Source: Nocardioides eburneiflavus
Lineage (GTDB): Bacteria; Actinomycetota; Actinomycetes; Propionibacteriales; Nocardioidaceae
Reading direction: 5' to 3'
Assembly: GCF_004785795.1 (NCBI RefSeq)
Contig: NZ_SRRO01000001.1
Coordinates: 4,774,001 to 4,838,000 of the forward strand
DNA length: 64,000 nt
Program-made: the position numbers and the translations under genes
The notes under the pieces: model-generated
Told to the model about the DNA's origin: nothing
The model's database searches: none
What the model saw: only the letters and a program-made list of their open reading frames with translations
In this document: positions 1-13,276 of the stretch, piece after piece
How the letters are laid out: every line of letters begins with the position of its first letter
Numbering within the stretch: the first letter of the stretch is position 1

Positions 1-72
1 GAGCGCCACCCGGCCCACGACAACGTCGACGACTTCCCCCTCCCGACCGCCAACACGGTGTCGGCGAGTTGA
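1..72 (+). CDS. C-terminal end of an unknown protein (partial)
   Basis: A reading frame open from the first base ends at TGA (70-72), encoding 23 residues ending in TANTVSAS. Codon third positions are almost all G or C, as in real genes here. The fragment is too short to assign. It stops 23 bp before the lipoprotein gene on the same strand, so it may be the upstream member of that operon. The rest lies outside the window. Confidence 0.5.
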   Translation, partial: ERHPAHDNVDDFPLPTANTVSAS

Positions 73-95
73 GGCACGGGGCGGCGGCTTCGGCC

Positions 96-743
96 ATGAT
101 GAAGCGCATGGGCCACCCACGAGACCTGGCGGCACTCGCCGCCGCGGCGCTCACGCTGCTGGCCACGGCCGGGTGCTCCGGGGGCGGTCCGCCGGACGAG
201 CCGGACCGGCCGCCGTCGCAGGGGGTCGCCCTGCGCGTCGAGACCGTGGCGGGCGCGGACCGCCTCGACGAGGACACCCGCGCCGAGGCCGAGGCAGCCG
301 TCGGGGAGCTGCTGTCGGCCTACGTCGTGGACGCCTTCCTCGGCACGTTCCCGCGCCAGGAGTTCGTCCGCTCCTTCGAGTCGTTCACGAGTGTCGCCGC
401 GCGCGACGGTGCCGGCGACATCGACGTGCTCACGGCGGCGAGCGCGCGCGACGCGACGGCCGTGCGCGCGACCGACCTCGAGGCCCGCCTGTCGTTCCTG
501 GCCAGGGGTGGCACGGTCCACGGCAGCACCGCGACGGTGCACCTCGCCTTCGACGCGACGATGGAGGACGGATCGAGCCGCCCGCTCGTGCTCGACGGCC
601 GCTTCCTGCTCGTCGCCGACAGCGAGGGCTGGTCGATCTTCGGCTACGACGTGGCCCTGGACGACGGCGCACCGGTCGACGCCGAGCTCGAGGACGACGC
701 CGAGGGCGACGCCGGGGACTCAGCGACGGACGGCTCGTCGTGA
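96..743 (+). CDS. Predicted lipoprotein coupled to an LCP protein
   Basis: A 215-residue protein with a lipoprotein signal peptide: a basic N-terminus (MMKRMGHPR), a hydrophobic Ala/Leu core and a lipobox ending TAGC, with the lipidated Cys near residue 27. The mature part is acidic, has no motif I recognise, and ends in an Asp/Glu/Ala-rich tail; its middle could be a small alpha+beta (NTF2-like) fold, but that is only an impression. I chose ATG 96 because it puts a short basic n-region before the hydrophobic core; ATG 99 or a TTG at 69 are alternatives. The stop overlaps the GTG of the next gene, so the two are probably translationally coupled and may work together at the cell envelope. Function unknown. 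Confidence 0.75.
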   Translation: MMKRMGHPRDLAALAAAALTLLATAGCSGGGPPDEPDRPPSQGVALRVETVAGADRLDEDTRAEAEAAVGELLSAYVVDAFLGTFPRQEFVRSFESFTSVAARDGAGDIDVLTAASARDATAVRATDLEARLSFLARGGTVHGSTATVHLAFDATMEDGSSRPLVLDGRFLLVADSEGWSIFGYDVALDDGAPVDAELEDDAEGDAGDSATDGSS

Positions 744-1648
744 GTGCCGTACGACGCCTCGTGGCGCAAATGCTGCTGCTGGCCGGCGCGGCCCTGCTCG
801 TCCCGGCGGGCTCGGTGCACCCGACGACCCTCAGCCTCACCACCGTCACGACGGCCAAGTCGGTGGACGCCGGCGACGGCGTGCTCTGGGTGCTCGCCCT
901 CGGCTCCGAGGCAGGTCCCGGCCAGGACGTGATGACGGGGCGCACCGACGCCATCCAGCTGATCGGGGTGAGCTGGGAGACCCGCCGGGCGGTGGCGATC
1001 GGCCTCCCCCGCGACCTGTGGGTCGAGCTGCCGAGCGGTCGCGCGCGGATCAACGAGGCGCTCGCCGAGGGCGGTCCCGACGGTGCTGCCCGGGAGGTGG
1101 ACGACCTGCTCGGGATCACTCCCGATGTCGTGATGGTCACCGCCGCCGACGGCTTCCTGTCCATGATGGGCGCCGTCGGCGACGTACGGGTGGACTCGCC
1201 GATCGGCTTCACCACCGAGGAGGGCGGGGTCCGGGTGCGCCGCGGCACCAACACGCTCGACGCCCGGCAGGCCCTGGCGTACGCCACCACGCGGGAGGGC
1301 CTGCCCGCCGGCGACTTCGACCGGGCCGCCAACCACCAGCGCCTGCTGCTCGCCACGCTCGCCCGACTGCGCGCCGCGGAGGACGAGGTGGGGTTCATGG
1401 AGCGGGTCGCGCTCGCCGCGCTCGAGGGGATCGACACGGACCTGTCGCCGTCCGCCGCCTACCGCCTGGTCCAGGCGCTGACCACGATCGACCCCGCCCG
1501 CACCGACGCGTGCATCATCCGCGGTGACTTCGGGGTCGAGTTCGGCGCCGACGTCGTCTACCCGGACGAGGAGCAGGCCCGGGCGGTCGGTGCGGACGCG
1601 CGCGACGACGTACGCCTCCAGGGCGGGTGCCGCGACGGGAGCGGCTGA
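740..1648 (+). CDS. LytR-CpsA-Psr (LCP) family protein
   Basis: A 302-residue protein with one N-terminal hydrophobic segment (about residues 7-26) and an extracytoplasmic LCP domain. LCP enzymes transfer lipid-linked glycans (teichoic acid, arabinogalactan, capsule) onto peptidoglycan. Hallmarks seen are GRTDAIQLI with its conserved Asp, the IGLPRDLWVELP strand with the conserved Arg-Asp, INEALAEGG, and a YATTREG...GDFDRAANHQ segment that matches the family's usual R..D..R..RQ region. It lacks the long C-terminal extension of many actinobacterial LCP proteins. The start is GTG 740, overlapping the upstream lipoprotein stop (GTGA). It converges on the response regulator gene with a 9-bp gap. 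The exact glycan substrate is unknown; the surface-glycan island in this window is a possible source, which is inference. Confidence 0.85.
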   Translation: MSAVRRLVAQMLLLAGAALLVPAGSVHPTTLSLTTVTTAKSVDAGDGVLWVLALGSEAGPGQDVMTGRTDAIQLIGVSWETRRAVAIGLPRDLWVELPSGRARINEALAEGGPDGAAREVDDLLGITPDVVMVTAADGFLSMMGAVGDVRVDSPIGFTTEEGGVRVRRGTNTLDARQALAYATTREGLPAGDFDRAANHQRLLLATLARLRAAEDEVGFMERVALAALEGIDTDLSPSAAYRLVQALTTIDPARTDACIIRGDFGVEFGADVVYPDEEQARAVGADARDDVRLQGGCRDGSG

Positions 1649-1657
1649 GGCCTGCCT

Positions 1658-2305
1658 CTACTGTCCGAGGCCCGCCTCGCGAGCCTTGACGATCGCCTGG
1701 GCCCGGTGGGCGACCTGGAGCTTGGTGAAGATGTTGCTGGCGTGGTTGCGCACCGTCTTGACCGACAGCCCCAGCTGTCGCGCGATCTCGCCGTTCTCGC
1801 GGCCCTCGGCGATGAGCCCCAGCACGACCCGCTCGCGGTCGGTGAGGTCCGGGAAGGCGTCGGCGACGGGCCGGCTGCGGACCCCGGCGAAGTAGGTCAT
1901 CACCCGGTCGGCGATCCCCGGCCCGAAGATCACCTCGCCGGCCCCGACGGCCTGCACCGCGCGCGTGATCTCGGCGCGGCGCGCCCCCTTGAGCAGGTAC
2001 CCGCGCGCGCCGGCCCGCACGGCGGCGAACACCGACTCCTCGTCCTCCATCATGGTCAGCACCAGGACCCCGATGTGCGGCGAGGACGCCACGATCTGCG
2101 CGGTCGCGTCGATGCCGTTGACGCGGGGCATGTGCAGGTCCATCAGGACGACGTCGGGCTGCAGGTCGAGAGCCAGGGCGACCGCCATCGCCCCGTCCGC
2201 GGCGGTGCCGACGACCTCGATGGCGGGGGCGGCGGCGAGGAGGGCCTCGAGTCCCTTGCGGAACGCCTCGTGGTCGTCGGCGATCAGGACCCGCTGCGTG
2301 TCCAT
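1658..2305 (-). CDS. LuxR/NarL-family response regulator
   Basis: A 215-residue two-component regulator. The receiver domain (about 4-120) has the acidic pair in LIADDHE, the phospho-acceptor Asp near residue 56 (VVLMDLHMPRVNG) and the switch Lys in YLLKGARR. The C-terminal LuxR helix-turn-helix (about 150-212) contains LTDRERVVLGLIAEG and LGLSVKTVRNHASNIFTKL. It should be phosphorylated by the adjacent histidine kinase, whose stop lies 34 bp upstream of its start. ATG 2305 is preceded by GGAGG about 9 nt away and begins exactly at the receiver domain, so it is preferred over longer in-frame starts. Target genes are unknown; the neighbouring RTX protein gene is one candidate. Confidence 0.93.
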   Translation of the reverse strand: MDTQRVLIADDHEAFRKGLEALLAAAPAIEVVGTAADGAMAVALALDLQPDVVLMDLHMPRVNGIDATAQIVASSPHIGVLVLTMMEDEESVFAAVRAGARGYLLKGARRAEITRAVQAVGAGEVIFGPGIADRVMTYFAGVRSRPVADAFPDLTDRERVVLGLIAEGRENGEIARQLGLSVKTVRNHASNIFTKLQVAHRAQAIVKAREAGLGQ

Positions 2306-2339
2306 GCCCTCACCCCTCCGTCGTCGGTCGTGACCGGCG

Positions 2340-4592
2340 TCAGCCGCTCGACGGTCCCGTGACCGGCAGCCGTGCCCGGACGACGGTCCCACCGCCCGGA
2401 CGGTCCACCGCCTCGAAGGAACCGCCGAGCTCCTCCGCGCGCTCACGCATCGAGGACAGGCCTACACCCGGCGACCGGTCCGCGGCCAGCCCCGTGCCCG
2501 TGTCGGACACCTCGATCTCGAGGTCGTCGCCGGCGCGGCCCAGTCGTACGGTGCAGCGGGAGGCACCGCTGTGGCGGCGTGCGTTGGTCACGGCCTCGAG
2601 GACGATCCGGTAGGCCGCGACCTCCACCGCGGCGGGCAGCGGCTCGAGACCGTCCTCGGCCTCCACCGACCAGGGCACCCCGACGGGGCCAGACCCACCC
2701 GACCCGCCTGCGTGGTCCGCCGCCAGGTGTCGCAGCGCCGAGACCAGCCCGAGCTGGTCGAGCGCCGGCGGGCGCAGCCCCTCGACCAGCCGACGCACCT
2801 CGCCGATGTCCTCCCTCGCCCGCTCGGCGAGGCGGGCGACGAGGTCCGCGGCCCGGTCGGGGTCGTCGCGGATCAGGTCCGTGGCGGACTCGAGCCCCAT
2901 GGCGAAGGTCGCCAGCGACGGCCCCAGTCCGTCGTGCAGGTCGCGACGCAGGCGCCGCCGCTCCTCCTCGCGGGCGGCGACCAGGCGGCGGCGCGACAGC
3001 TGCAGCTCCCGGTTGGCGGTGACGGCCTGGACGAGGGCTCCGACCTGTGCGCCGACGTCCTCCAGCAGGCGCCGGTCGCCGGGGCCGAAGGGGTCGTGTC
3101 CGGCGTCGACCTCGACGCGCAGGCGCCCCAGCGTCGATCCGCCCGCGATGAGGTCGACGGTCGCGGGTGCCCCGGCGGGATGCCCGACGGTGGCGGCGAC
3201 CGGTCCGGAGGTCGAGGTCGCGAACACGTCGACAGCCGCGAAGGACAGGTGGAGCCGCCGGGCGAGCAGCTCGAGCGCCTCCCGCAGGGCCTCCTCCGGC
3301 GCCGTGAGCGCGTCGAGGCGCCGCAGCTCGGAGACGACCCGCTCGGGGAAGTCGCGGTCGCCGTACACCCACCGCCGCACGGTCCGTTGCACGGCCACAC
3401 CGACGGGGAGGAGCAGCAGCGCGAGCAGCCCGCCCGCGAGCATCGACTCGACGGCGACGTCCGCGGCGAGCTCCACGGCCCGCACCACCACGGCGAAGGC
3501 GGCACCGACCACGACCAGCACCAGCGCCTGCACCAGCCCGCGCCGCACCCGGGGCTCGATCTCCTCGAGCCGGTAGCGGGCCGACGCCGCCGCCACGCAG
3601 GCCAGCACCAGCCCACCTGCGAGCAGCACCAGCAGGTCCCCCCGGACGAGCGCCCGGTCGGTCAGCAGCGCCGGCGAGGGTCCGAGGACGAGCCAGGCAC
3701 CCACCCCGGCTCCGGTGCCGAGCAGTGCGAGACGTGTCGCCAGGACGTCCTCGCGGCGGCTCGCGCGCAGGTGCGCCAGCGTCGCCGCGACGAGCAGGAC
3801 GGGGATCGTGGCCCACAGGGTCGGGGCGGCGACGCTCGACAGCACCTGGAGGCGGGCCGCGGGCGAGCCCGCCGCGTCGAGCCGCGGGCCCAGCGACGCG
3901 GCGTACGCGAGGAGCGGGACGGCGGCCAGCGCGGCCGTCACCCAGCGCTCACGCCCTGACGGCCGGGTCGTCAGGGAGACGGCGAGCACCAGCGCCACGA
4001 GCCCGAGCGCGGCGACCGTCTCCCCGACCGCCTGCTGCCAGGCCCCGCGCCCGAGGTCGAGGACGTCCGGACCCCACGGGGTCGAGGTCGCCGCGGCCGG
4101 CAGCAGCGCACAGGCGGTGAGGTACGCGCGCGCCGCCGCGGCCCCGGACGCCGACCAGAACACCAGCGAGCCGACGCTCAGGACCAGCACGGCGAGGAGC
4201 GGGACCACAGGTGCCGCGCGCACCGCACCCAGCACCGGGTAGGCGCCGACCGTGACGTCGACCTGCTGGATCAGGTCCAGCCCGGCGCCGGCGCGGCGGA
4301 CCTCGTAGCGCACGACGTCGCCGGCCTCGAGCGCGGCCGCTCCCCCGCTGTCCACCCAGTCGGAGATCGACCTGCCGTCGACCGCCTGCACCTCGTCGCC
4401 AGGTCGCAGCGGCGTGTCACCGTACGTCGCGGCGACGCGGACCGACTCACCCCAGTGCACCGTGCCCGACGGCACCAGCCGCGAGGACAGGCTCGTGCCG
4501 TCCGACGGCGTCGCCAGGAGCGCGAGGAGGGTCCAGCAGACCGGCACCGCCCACGCCGCTGCCAGCACGAGCAGCCTGCCTCCGCGCGACAT
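2340..4592 (-). CDS. Sensor histidine kinase (HisKA_3/NarL type) with PDZ-like sensor and GAF domain
   Basis: A 750-residue membrane kinase. After an N-terminal TM helix (about 7-27) comes an extracytoplasmic segment resembling a PDZ domain (PLRPGDEVQAVDGRSISDW). Several TM helices follow to about residue 400, then a GAF-like domain (about 420-520). The HisKA_3 dimerisation region holds phospho-acceptor His about 553 (RRDLHDGLGPSLA). The ATPase domain shows the N box EAVTNARRHSG, G1 DTGTG, and GVGLSSMRERAEELGG. It sits upstream of the LuxR-type regulator in the same orientation, 34 bp apart, forming a standard pair. The PDZ-like ectodomain resembles that of some actinobacterial kinases thought to sense envelope or peptide cues; the signal is unknown. 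Confidence 0.92.
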   Translation of the reverse strand: MSRGGRLLVLAAAWAVPVCWTLLALLATPSDGTSLSSRLVPSGTVHWGESVRVAATYGDTPLRPGDEVQAVDGRSISDWVDSGGAAALEAGDVVRYEVRRAGAGLDLIQQVDVTVGAYPVLGAVRAAPVVPLLAVLVLSVGSLVFWSASGAAAARAYLTACALLPAAATSTPWGPDVLDLGRGAWQQAVGETVAALGLVALVLAVSLTTRPSGRERWVTAALAAVPLLAYAASLGPRLDAAGSPAARLQVLSSVAAPTLWATIPVLLVAATLAHLRASRREDVLATRLALLGTGAGVGAWLVLGPSPALLTDRALVRGDLLVLLAGGLVLACVAAASARYRLEEIEPRVRRGLVQALVLVVVGAAFAVVVRAVELAADVAVESMLAGGLLALLLLPVGVAVQRTVRRWVYGDRDFPERVVSELRRLDALTAPEEALREALELLARRLHLSFAAVDVFATSTSGPVAATVGHPAGAPATVDLIAGGSTLGRLRVEVDAGHDPFGPGDRRLLEDVGAQVGALVQAVTANRELQLSRRRLVAAREEERRRLRRDLHDGLGPSLATFAMGLESATDLIRDDPDRAADLVARLAERAREDIGEVRRLVEGLRPPALDQLGLVSALRHLAADHAGGSGGSGPVGVPWSVEAEDGLEPLPAAVEVAAYRIVLEAVTNARRHSGASRCTVRLGRAGDDLEIEVSDTGTGLAADRSPGVGLSSMRERAEELGGSFEAVDRPGGGTVVRARLPVTGPSSG

Positions 4593-4649
4593 GCAGGCAT
4601 CGTGCCCCTCGCCACCGGCACGGGGGAAGCGGGCGCGCTCGGCGACCTG

Positions 4650-5906
4650 TCAGCAGCTCGAACGCTTCTCGGCGCTCTTGCAGGTGTCGTTGCCGCCGCG
4701 ACCGCGCGCGATGTCGAAGCCGGTGCCGCCGTCGAGGCGGTCGGGCTGGCGGGAGCCGGTCATCACGTCGGCGCCGCCGCGGCCGTAGATCATCGCGCGG
4801 TAGTCGGGGTGCGCGGTGATGACCTCGGAGTCGTTGCTGCCCTTGAAGATCGACAGGGCCCGGGCCGGGAGCACGATGTCGCTGAACCCGGTGATCCTGC
4901 CCTCGAGCGTGTAGGGCTGCAGGTCGCGGATGGTGGACCTCTTCTGCTGGTCGATGCGCACCGTCGGCTTGGCCAGCGGGTTGCCGTTGGGCAGCAGCCG
5001 GAGCTTGTCCTGCCCGCCGTGGCCCTTGGCGACGAAGCCGGACTCGAGCGGGATCGGGAAGGTGACGGTGTCGACACCGCTGCCGCCGCGGAAGCTCTGG
5101 TGGCTCTCCGAGGTCGAGGTGAGCACGTCGCTGCCGCTGCCGCCGACGAAGGTGTCGATGCCGACCGCCCCGGTGATGGTGTCGTCGCCGGCGTCGCCGT
5201 AGAGCCTGTCGTTGCCGGCAACGCCGGGGCTGTCGCCCACGATGGTGTCGTCGCCGCCCTGGCCGTAGAGCAGGTCGTCGCCGCCGCGGCCCAGGATCAC
5301 GTCCTCGGAGTTGGTGCCCTTGATCATGTCGCCCTGCGGTGAGCCGATCACCCGGATGCCCTGGCTGTAGCCGCTGATGGTGTCGGTGCCCTCGGCGGTG
5401 ATCACCGACGTCGCCGCGGCCCGGAAGTCCACGACCACCGCGGCGGGCGCGTCGGCGTAGGACAGTCCGTCCACCACGACCTTGGTCCCCTCGGTCGCGG
5501 GGCGCGGGTCGACGCCGAGGTCGATCGTGTCGTCACCGGCGCCACCGGAGATGGTGTCGCCCTTCTTCACCACCCGACCGAACTGGTCGATCCGGACCAG
5601 GTCGGCGTCACCCCAGATGCGGTCGTTGCCGTCGCCGCCGAGGATGGTGTCGGCACCGTCGCCACCGCAGATCACGTCGTTGCCGCCGACGCCGCGGATG
5701 GTGTCGTTGCCGCCCCGGCCCACGATGACGTCGCGCTGGGGAGTTCCGGTGAGGGTGTTGGCCTTGTTGTTGCCGATGATCGTGGCCTTCAGCCCGGCAC
5801 ACGTGGGCGCGGCCGCCTGGGCCGGAACGACCAGGCCGACCGCGGGGACGACGAGCGCCAGCCCGACGGCGGCGGAGCGAGCGAGTCTGCAAGCCGAGAG
5901 AGACAT
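4650..5906 (-). CDS. Secreted RTX (hemolysin-type calcium-binding repeat) protein
   Basis: A 418-residue protein with a Sec signal peptide (hydrophobic stretch ending VVPAQA-AA, cleavage about residue 32). Two clusters of Gly/Asp-rich nonapeptides follow, such as GGNDTIRGVGGND and GGDGADTILGGDGND near the N-terminus and GRGGDDLLYGQGGDDTI in the middle. RTX repeats fold as calcium-filled beta-rolls after secretion. No protease or lipase domain is visible, so this looks like a stand-alone calcium-binding surface or matrix protein. ATG 5906 is preceded by AAAGG with 7-nt spacing and starts the signal peptide; a longer frame is less likely. The last residues include paired Cys (NDTCKSAEKRSSC). 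It stands alone between the kinase gene and ligA. Confidence 0.88.
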   Translation of the reverse strand: MSLSACRLARSAAVGLALVVPAVGLVVPAQAAAPTCAGLKATIIGNNKANTLTGTPQRDVIVGRGGNDTIRGVGGNDVICGGDGADTILGGDGNDRIWGDADLVRIDQFGRVVKKGDTISGGAGDDTIDLGVDPRPATEGTKVVVDGLSYADAPAAVVVDFRAAATSVITAEGTDTISGYSQGIRVIGSPQGDMIKGTNSEDVILGRGGDDLLYGQGGDDTIVGDSPGVAGNDRLYGDAGDDTITGAVGIDTFVGGSGSDVLTSTSESHQSFRGGSGVDTVTFPIPLESGFVAKGHGGQDKLRLLPNGNPLAKPTVRIDQQKRSTIRDLQPYTLEGRITGFSDIVLPARALSIFKGSNDSEVITAHPDYRAMIYGRGGADVMTGSRQPDRLDGGTGFDIARGRGGNDTCKSAEKRSSC

Positions 5907-6048
5907 GTGACTACCTTTCAGTGGGGCACCCCGAGGACGCCTGCGCCGGTGAGACCTCCCGGTCAACCGGAAAGTTGTCCGCAGCAGGTCCCGTTCTCGA
6001 CACGCCTACCCGTTGCGGGAGCCCCTACACACCTGCCGCACCACCGTC

Positions 6049-10601
<4,553 letters not shown>

Positions 10602-10651
10602 CCCCCGGTCCGACGCCCGATCCGTTCCCGCCGCAGCTCCGAAGGAGAGTC

Positions 10652-11293
10652 GTGACCGCGCCGCACCTCACCCGCCACGACACCGCCGACGGATCCACCC
10701 GCGCGATGATCCTGCTGCTCCACGGCGGCAAGCCGCGTTCCACCCAGTCCGTCGACGGGCGCAGCGCCTCGTGGCGTCGCGTGCTCTGGCTGCAGCGGGA
10801 GATCGCCCAACGGGCCCACGAGGCGGGCGTGGGCGTGTGGTCGGCGCGCTACCGCACGCGCGGCTGGAACGGTGGGCGCGAGCCCCGGTCCGACGCCCGG
10901 TGGGCGCTCGAGCAGGTGCGCGCCGAGCTGGGCGAGGTCCCCGTCGTGCTGCTCGGGCACTCGATGGGAGCGCGGGTGGCGGTGCACGTGGCCGACGACC
11001 CGTCGGTGGTCGGCGTGGTCGGGCTCGCGCCCTGGTGGTCGGCCGAGGACCCGGTGCACACCCTCGCGGGGCGCCGGCTCCGGGCCGCCCACGGCCGCCG
11101 CGACCGCATCACGTCGTTCCGTGAGACCGCTCGCTACGTCGATCGTGCCCGCGAGGTCGCCGACAGCGCCGAGCTCCGCGACATGGGCGGGCTCGGCCAC
11201 TACATGCTCGCCGGCTCCCGGCGCTGGCACGACGTGGCGATCGAGTCGTGCCTCGACGTCCTGGAGGCGCAGGTCCCGCACCGGGACAGGTGA
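10652..11293 (+). CDS. Small alpha/beta-hydrolase (esterase/lipase-like)
   Basis: A 213-residue alpha/beta-hydrolase. The oxyanion-hole strand is MILLLHGG. The nucleophile elbow GHSMGARVAVHVA supplies Ser. An Asp in HGRRDRITSF and a His in GGLGHYML lie in the right order for a catalytic triad. There is no signal peptide, so it is cytoplasmic. GTG 10652 has AAGGAG about 5 nt upstream (10642-10647), which decides it against the longer frame overlapping the MFS gene. It follows the TetR-MFS pair on the same strand and could act on a compound linked to the pump, or be independent. Substrate unknown. Confidence 0.85.
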   Translation: MTAPHLTRHDTADGSTRAMILLLHGGKPRSTQSVDGRSASWRRVLWLQREIAQRAHEAGVGVWSARYRTRGWNGGREPRSDARWALEQVRAELGEVPVVLLGHSMGARVAVHVADDPSVVGVVGLAPWWSAEDPVHTLAGRRLRAAHGRRDRITSFRETARYVDRAREVADSAELRDMGGLGHYMLAGSRRWHDVAIESCLDVLEAQVPHRDR

Positions 11294-11324
11294 ACCGCCC
11301 GGTCTTCTCGCCCGGAGGTCTCGC

Positions 11325-12314
11325 CTAGAGGTTCCGGGCGACCGTCGCCGTCAGCCGCACCGCCCGCGCCGCCCACTGCGGGGTGGCGCCCGCCAGCCCG
11401 CAGGTCGGGCTGACGACCAGGGCCTCCCCCACGGCCTCCGGGTCCAGGCCGAGCATGTCGAGCCAGCGCTGGACCCGCTCGGTCACACCGGCGTCGGACG
11501 GGTCGGTGGCCGGGTCGGTGGGCGGCACGACGCCAAGGGCCGCCGTACGCCCGGCCTCCAGCACCTCGGCGAAGGTGTCCAGGTCGCCCGGACCGAGCAG
11601 GTCCAGGTCGGCCGACAGGCCGTGCACCCCGGTGCCTGCGACGAGCGACCATGGCGTGCGGGGCGCGCAGGAGTGCACCCACGCCTCGCCGCCCGCCTCG
11701 GTGATCGCGGCCACCACCCACTCCAGGTGGGCCGATGCCTCGGGCAGGTCGACGCTGCGGTGCCGGCCGTAGCCGCTCGCGGTGGGCACCTGGCCGTGGA
11801 CGACCGCGGCGAGGGCGGGCTCGTCGACCTGGACGATCCAGCGGTCGACACCACGCACACGACGCTGCAGGTCGGCCAGGTGGAGCCGTACGCCCTCCGC
11901 CAGCGCCTGCGCCAGCTCGCGGCGCGCACCGTGGTCGCTGAGGACCTTGTCGCCGCGCGGCTTCTCCACCGTCGCGGCGAGCGTCCACGGTCCGACGACC
12001 TGCGTCTTGAACGCCCCGCCGTGGTCCTGGGCCAGCTCCTCCACCGTGTCGAGGTCCTGCGCGAGCAGGGACCGTGCCCTCCGGTGGTCGACACCACTGA
12101 CGTCGGTGAGGCGCCACCCGGCCGGCTGCAGGTCCGCCGCCAGCCCGTCGAGGACCGCCAGGCCACGTCCGGTCATCGCTGCCCAGACGCCGCGCGCCGG
12201 CAGCTCCGGGACGTGCGGCAGGTCGGGCAGCTCGCCGAGGACGAGCCGGACTGCCTCGGCGTACGCGTCGTCCGTCGTCCCGGGCATCGAGCCGATGCCG
12301 GTGGCGGCGCTCAC
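11325..12314 (-). CDS. Short cobalamin-independent methionine-synthase-like (MetE C-terminal-like) protein
   Basis: A 329-residue protein resembling the C-terminal catalytic barrel of MetE. The metal-site motifs appear conserved: His and Cys in WVHSCAP and a Cys in VVSPTCGLAG, matching the H-x-C and D-C-G-L region of MetE. It lacks the MetE N-terminal half. Short actinobacterial relatives are usually annotated as methionine synthases of unknown methyl donor; I recall a similar gene near ligA in mycobacteria. It starts at GTG 12314, overlapping the stop of the serine hydrolase, and is the last gene of iscS-mnmA-hydrolase-metE-like. It may use a methyl donor other than folate, but nothing in the sequence proves it. 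Confidence 0.8.
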   Translation of the reverse strand: MSAATGIGSMPGTTDDAYAEAVRLVLGELPDLPHVPELPARGVWAAMTGRGLAVLDGLAADLQPAGWRLTDVSGVDHRRARSLLAQDLDTVEELAQDHGGAFKTQVVGPWTLAATVEKPRGDKVLSDHGARRELAQALAEGVRLHLADLQRRVRGVDRWIVQVDEPALAAVVHGQVPTASGYGRHRSVDLPEASAHLEWVVAAITEAGGEAWVHSCAPRTPWSLVAGTGVHGLSADLDLLGPGDLDTFAEVLEAGRTAALGVVPPTDPATDPSDAGVTERVQRWLDMLGLDPEAVGEALVVSPTCGLAGATPQWAARAVRLTATVARNL

Positions 12315-13276
12315 GTCCGATCACCCGCCTCGGCCAGCAGCCGAGCGGCGGCGCCGTCGACGGACCGGGTGGACGCGCTGACCAGCGCCACCCCGACGCC
12401 GTGCTCACGGTCGATCGCGACGAACGACCGGAAGCCGCCCGTGCCGCCGTTGTGCCACGTCACCGTGCGCCGCAGCAACGGACCGGTCAGCCATCCCGCG
12501 CCGATGCGCATCCGGCCGGTGAACGGCGCGACCGGCTCCAGGGCCTCGGCACCTGCGACCGTGCCCTCGAGCATGGCCCGCAGCAGCACCGCCAGGTCGG
12601 TGGCCGAGGACCGCACTCCCCCGGCCGGGGCGAGCGCGACGTTGGCCCACGGCTCGACCTCGCGTCCCGCGCGGTTGCGGGGTGCGACGGCTCCGGGCCG
12701 CAGCTCGTCGGTGGAGGTCGGGACGTAGGTGTCGACCAGCCCGAGCGGGGCGGCGATGCGCGTCGCGACCAGGTCGGCGTACGTCGTCGCCGCGGCCGCG
12801 GCCACTGCGTGCCCGAGAAGCTGGAAGCCGAGGTTGGAGTAGGACGGGCCGGTCCTGCCGGGGACGACGCCGTCGAGCCGGGCCAGGAGGCCCGCCAGGT
12901 CCTCGCGGTAGGGGTTGCGCCCCGAGCGCCACAGCTGCCACGTGCGCGCCAGCACGTCGGCGCCGCCGGCGAGCCGGGGCAGCCCGGAGGTGTGGGTGGC
13001 GAGGGCGGACAGCCGGATCCCCGCGAGGGCCGCGGGGACGTCGAGGTGGTCGCCGAGGACGGCGTCGTCGGCGAGCTCGCCGCGGGTGATCGCATCGCGC
13101 CACAGCAGCCCGGTGACGCCCTTGCTCACCGAGCCGAGCTCGACGTCGCCGTGCACCCCGGCTCCGACCGCGTCGACCTCGTCGTCCCCCGGCGTCACCA
13201 GCGCGACGACGTACGTCGGGTGCTTGCTCCCGAGGAGCGCGCCCGCCTGCGTGGCCAGGGCGCTGCCGGCGCTCAC
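12311..13276 (-). CDS. Serine hydrolase, class C beta-lactamase/PBP-like fold
   Basis: A 321-residue member of the beta-lactamase family (PF00144 type). The SxxK motif is SVSK at residues 49-52, the YxN motif is in [11 protein letters not shown], and the third motif is HNGGTGGF (H-x-G replacing KTG). No signal peptide is visible, which argues for a cytoplasmic esterase or peptidase rather than an antibiotic-resistance enzyme. The start GTG 13276 overlaps the mnmA stop (GTGA) and its stop overlaps the next gene, so it is embedded in a translationally coupled operon with iscS and mnmA. A functional link with tRNA thiolation is not obvious. Confidence 0.87.
   Translation of the reverse strand: MSAGSALATQAGALLGSKHPTYVVALVTPGDDEVDAVGAGVHGDVELGSVSKGVTGLLWRDAITRGELADDAVLGDHLDVPAALAGIRLSALATHTSGLPRLAGGADVLARTWQLWRSGRNPYREDLAGLLARLDGVVPGRTGPSYSNLGFQLLGHAVAAAAATTYADLVATRIAAPLGLVDTYVPTSTDELRPGAVAPRNRAGREVEPWANVALAPAGGVRSSATDLAVLLRAMLEGTVAGAEALEPVAPFTGRMRIGAGWLTGPLLRRTVTWHNGGTGGFRSFVAIDREHGVGVALVSASTRSVDGAAARLLAEAGDRT

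Noticed and set aside
5907..6048. Terminator or regulatory RNA between the RTX gene and ligA
   Set aside because: Scanned by eye; only the RTX ribosome-binding site (AAAGG) was seen, with no convincing hairpin.
12311..13276. Antibiotic-resistance beta-lactamase
   Set aside because: No signal peptide, and the third motif is HNGG rather than KTG; it sits in a housekeeping operon, so a cytoplasmic esterase or peptidase fits better.
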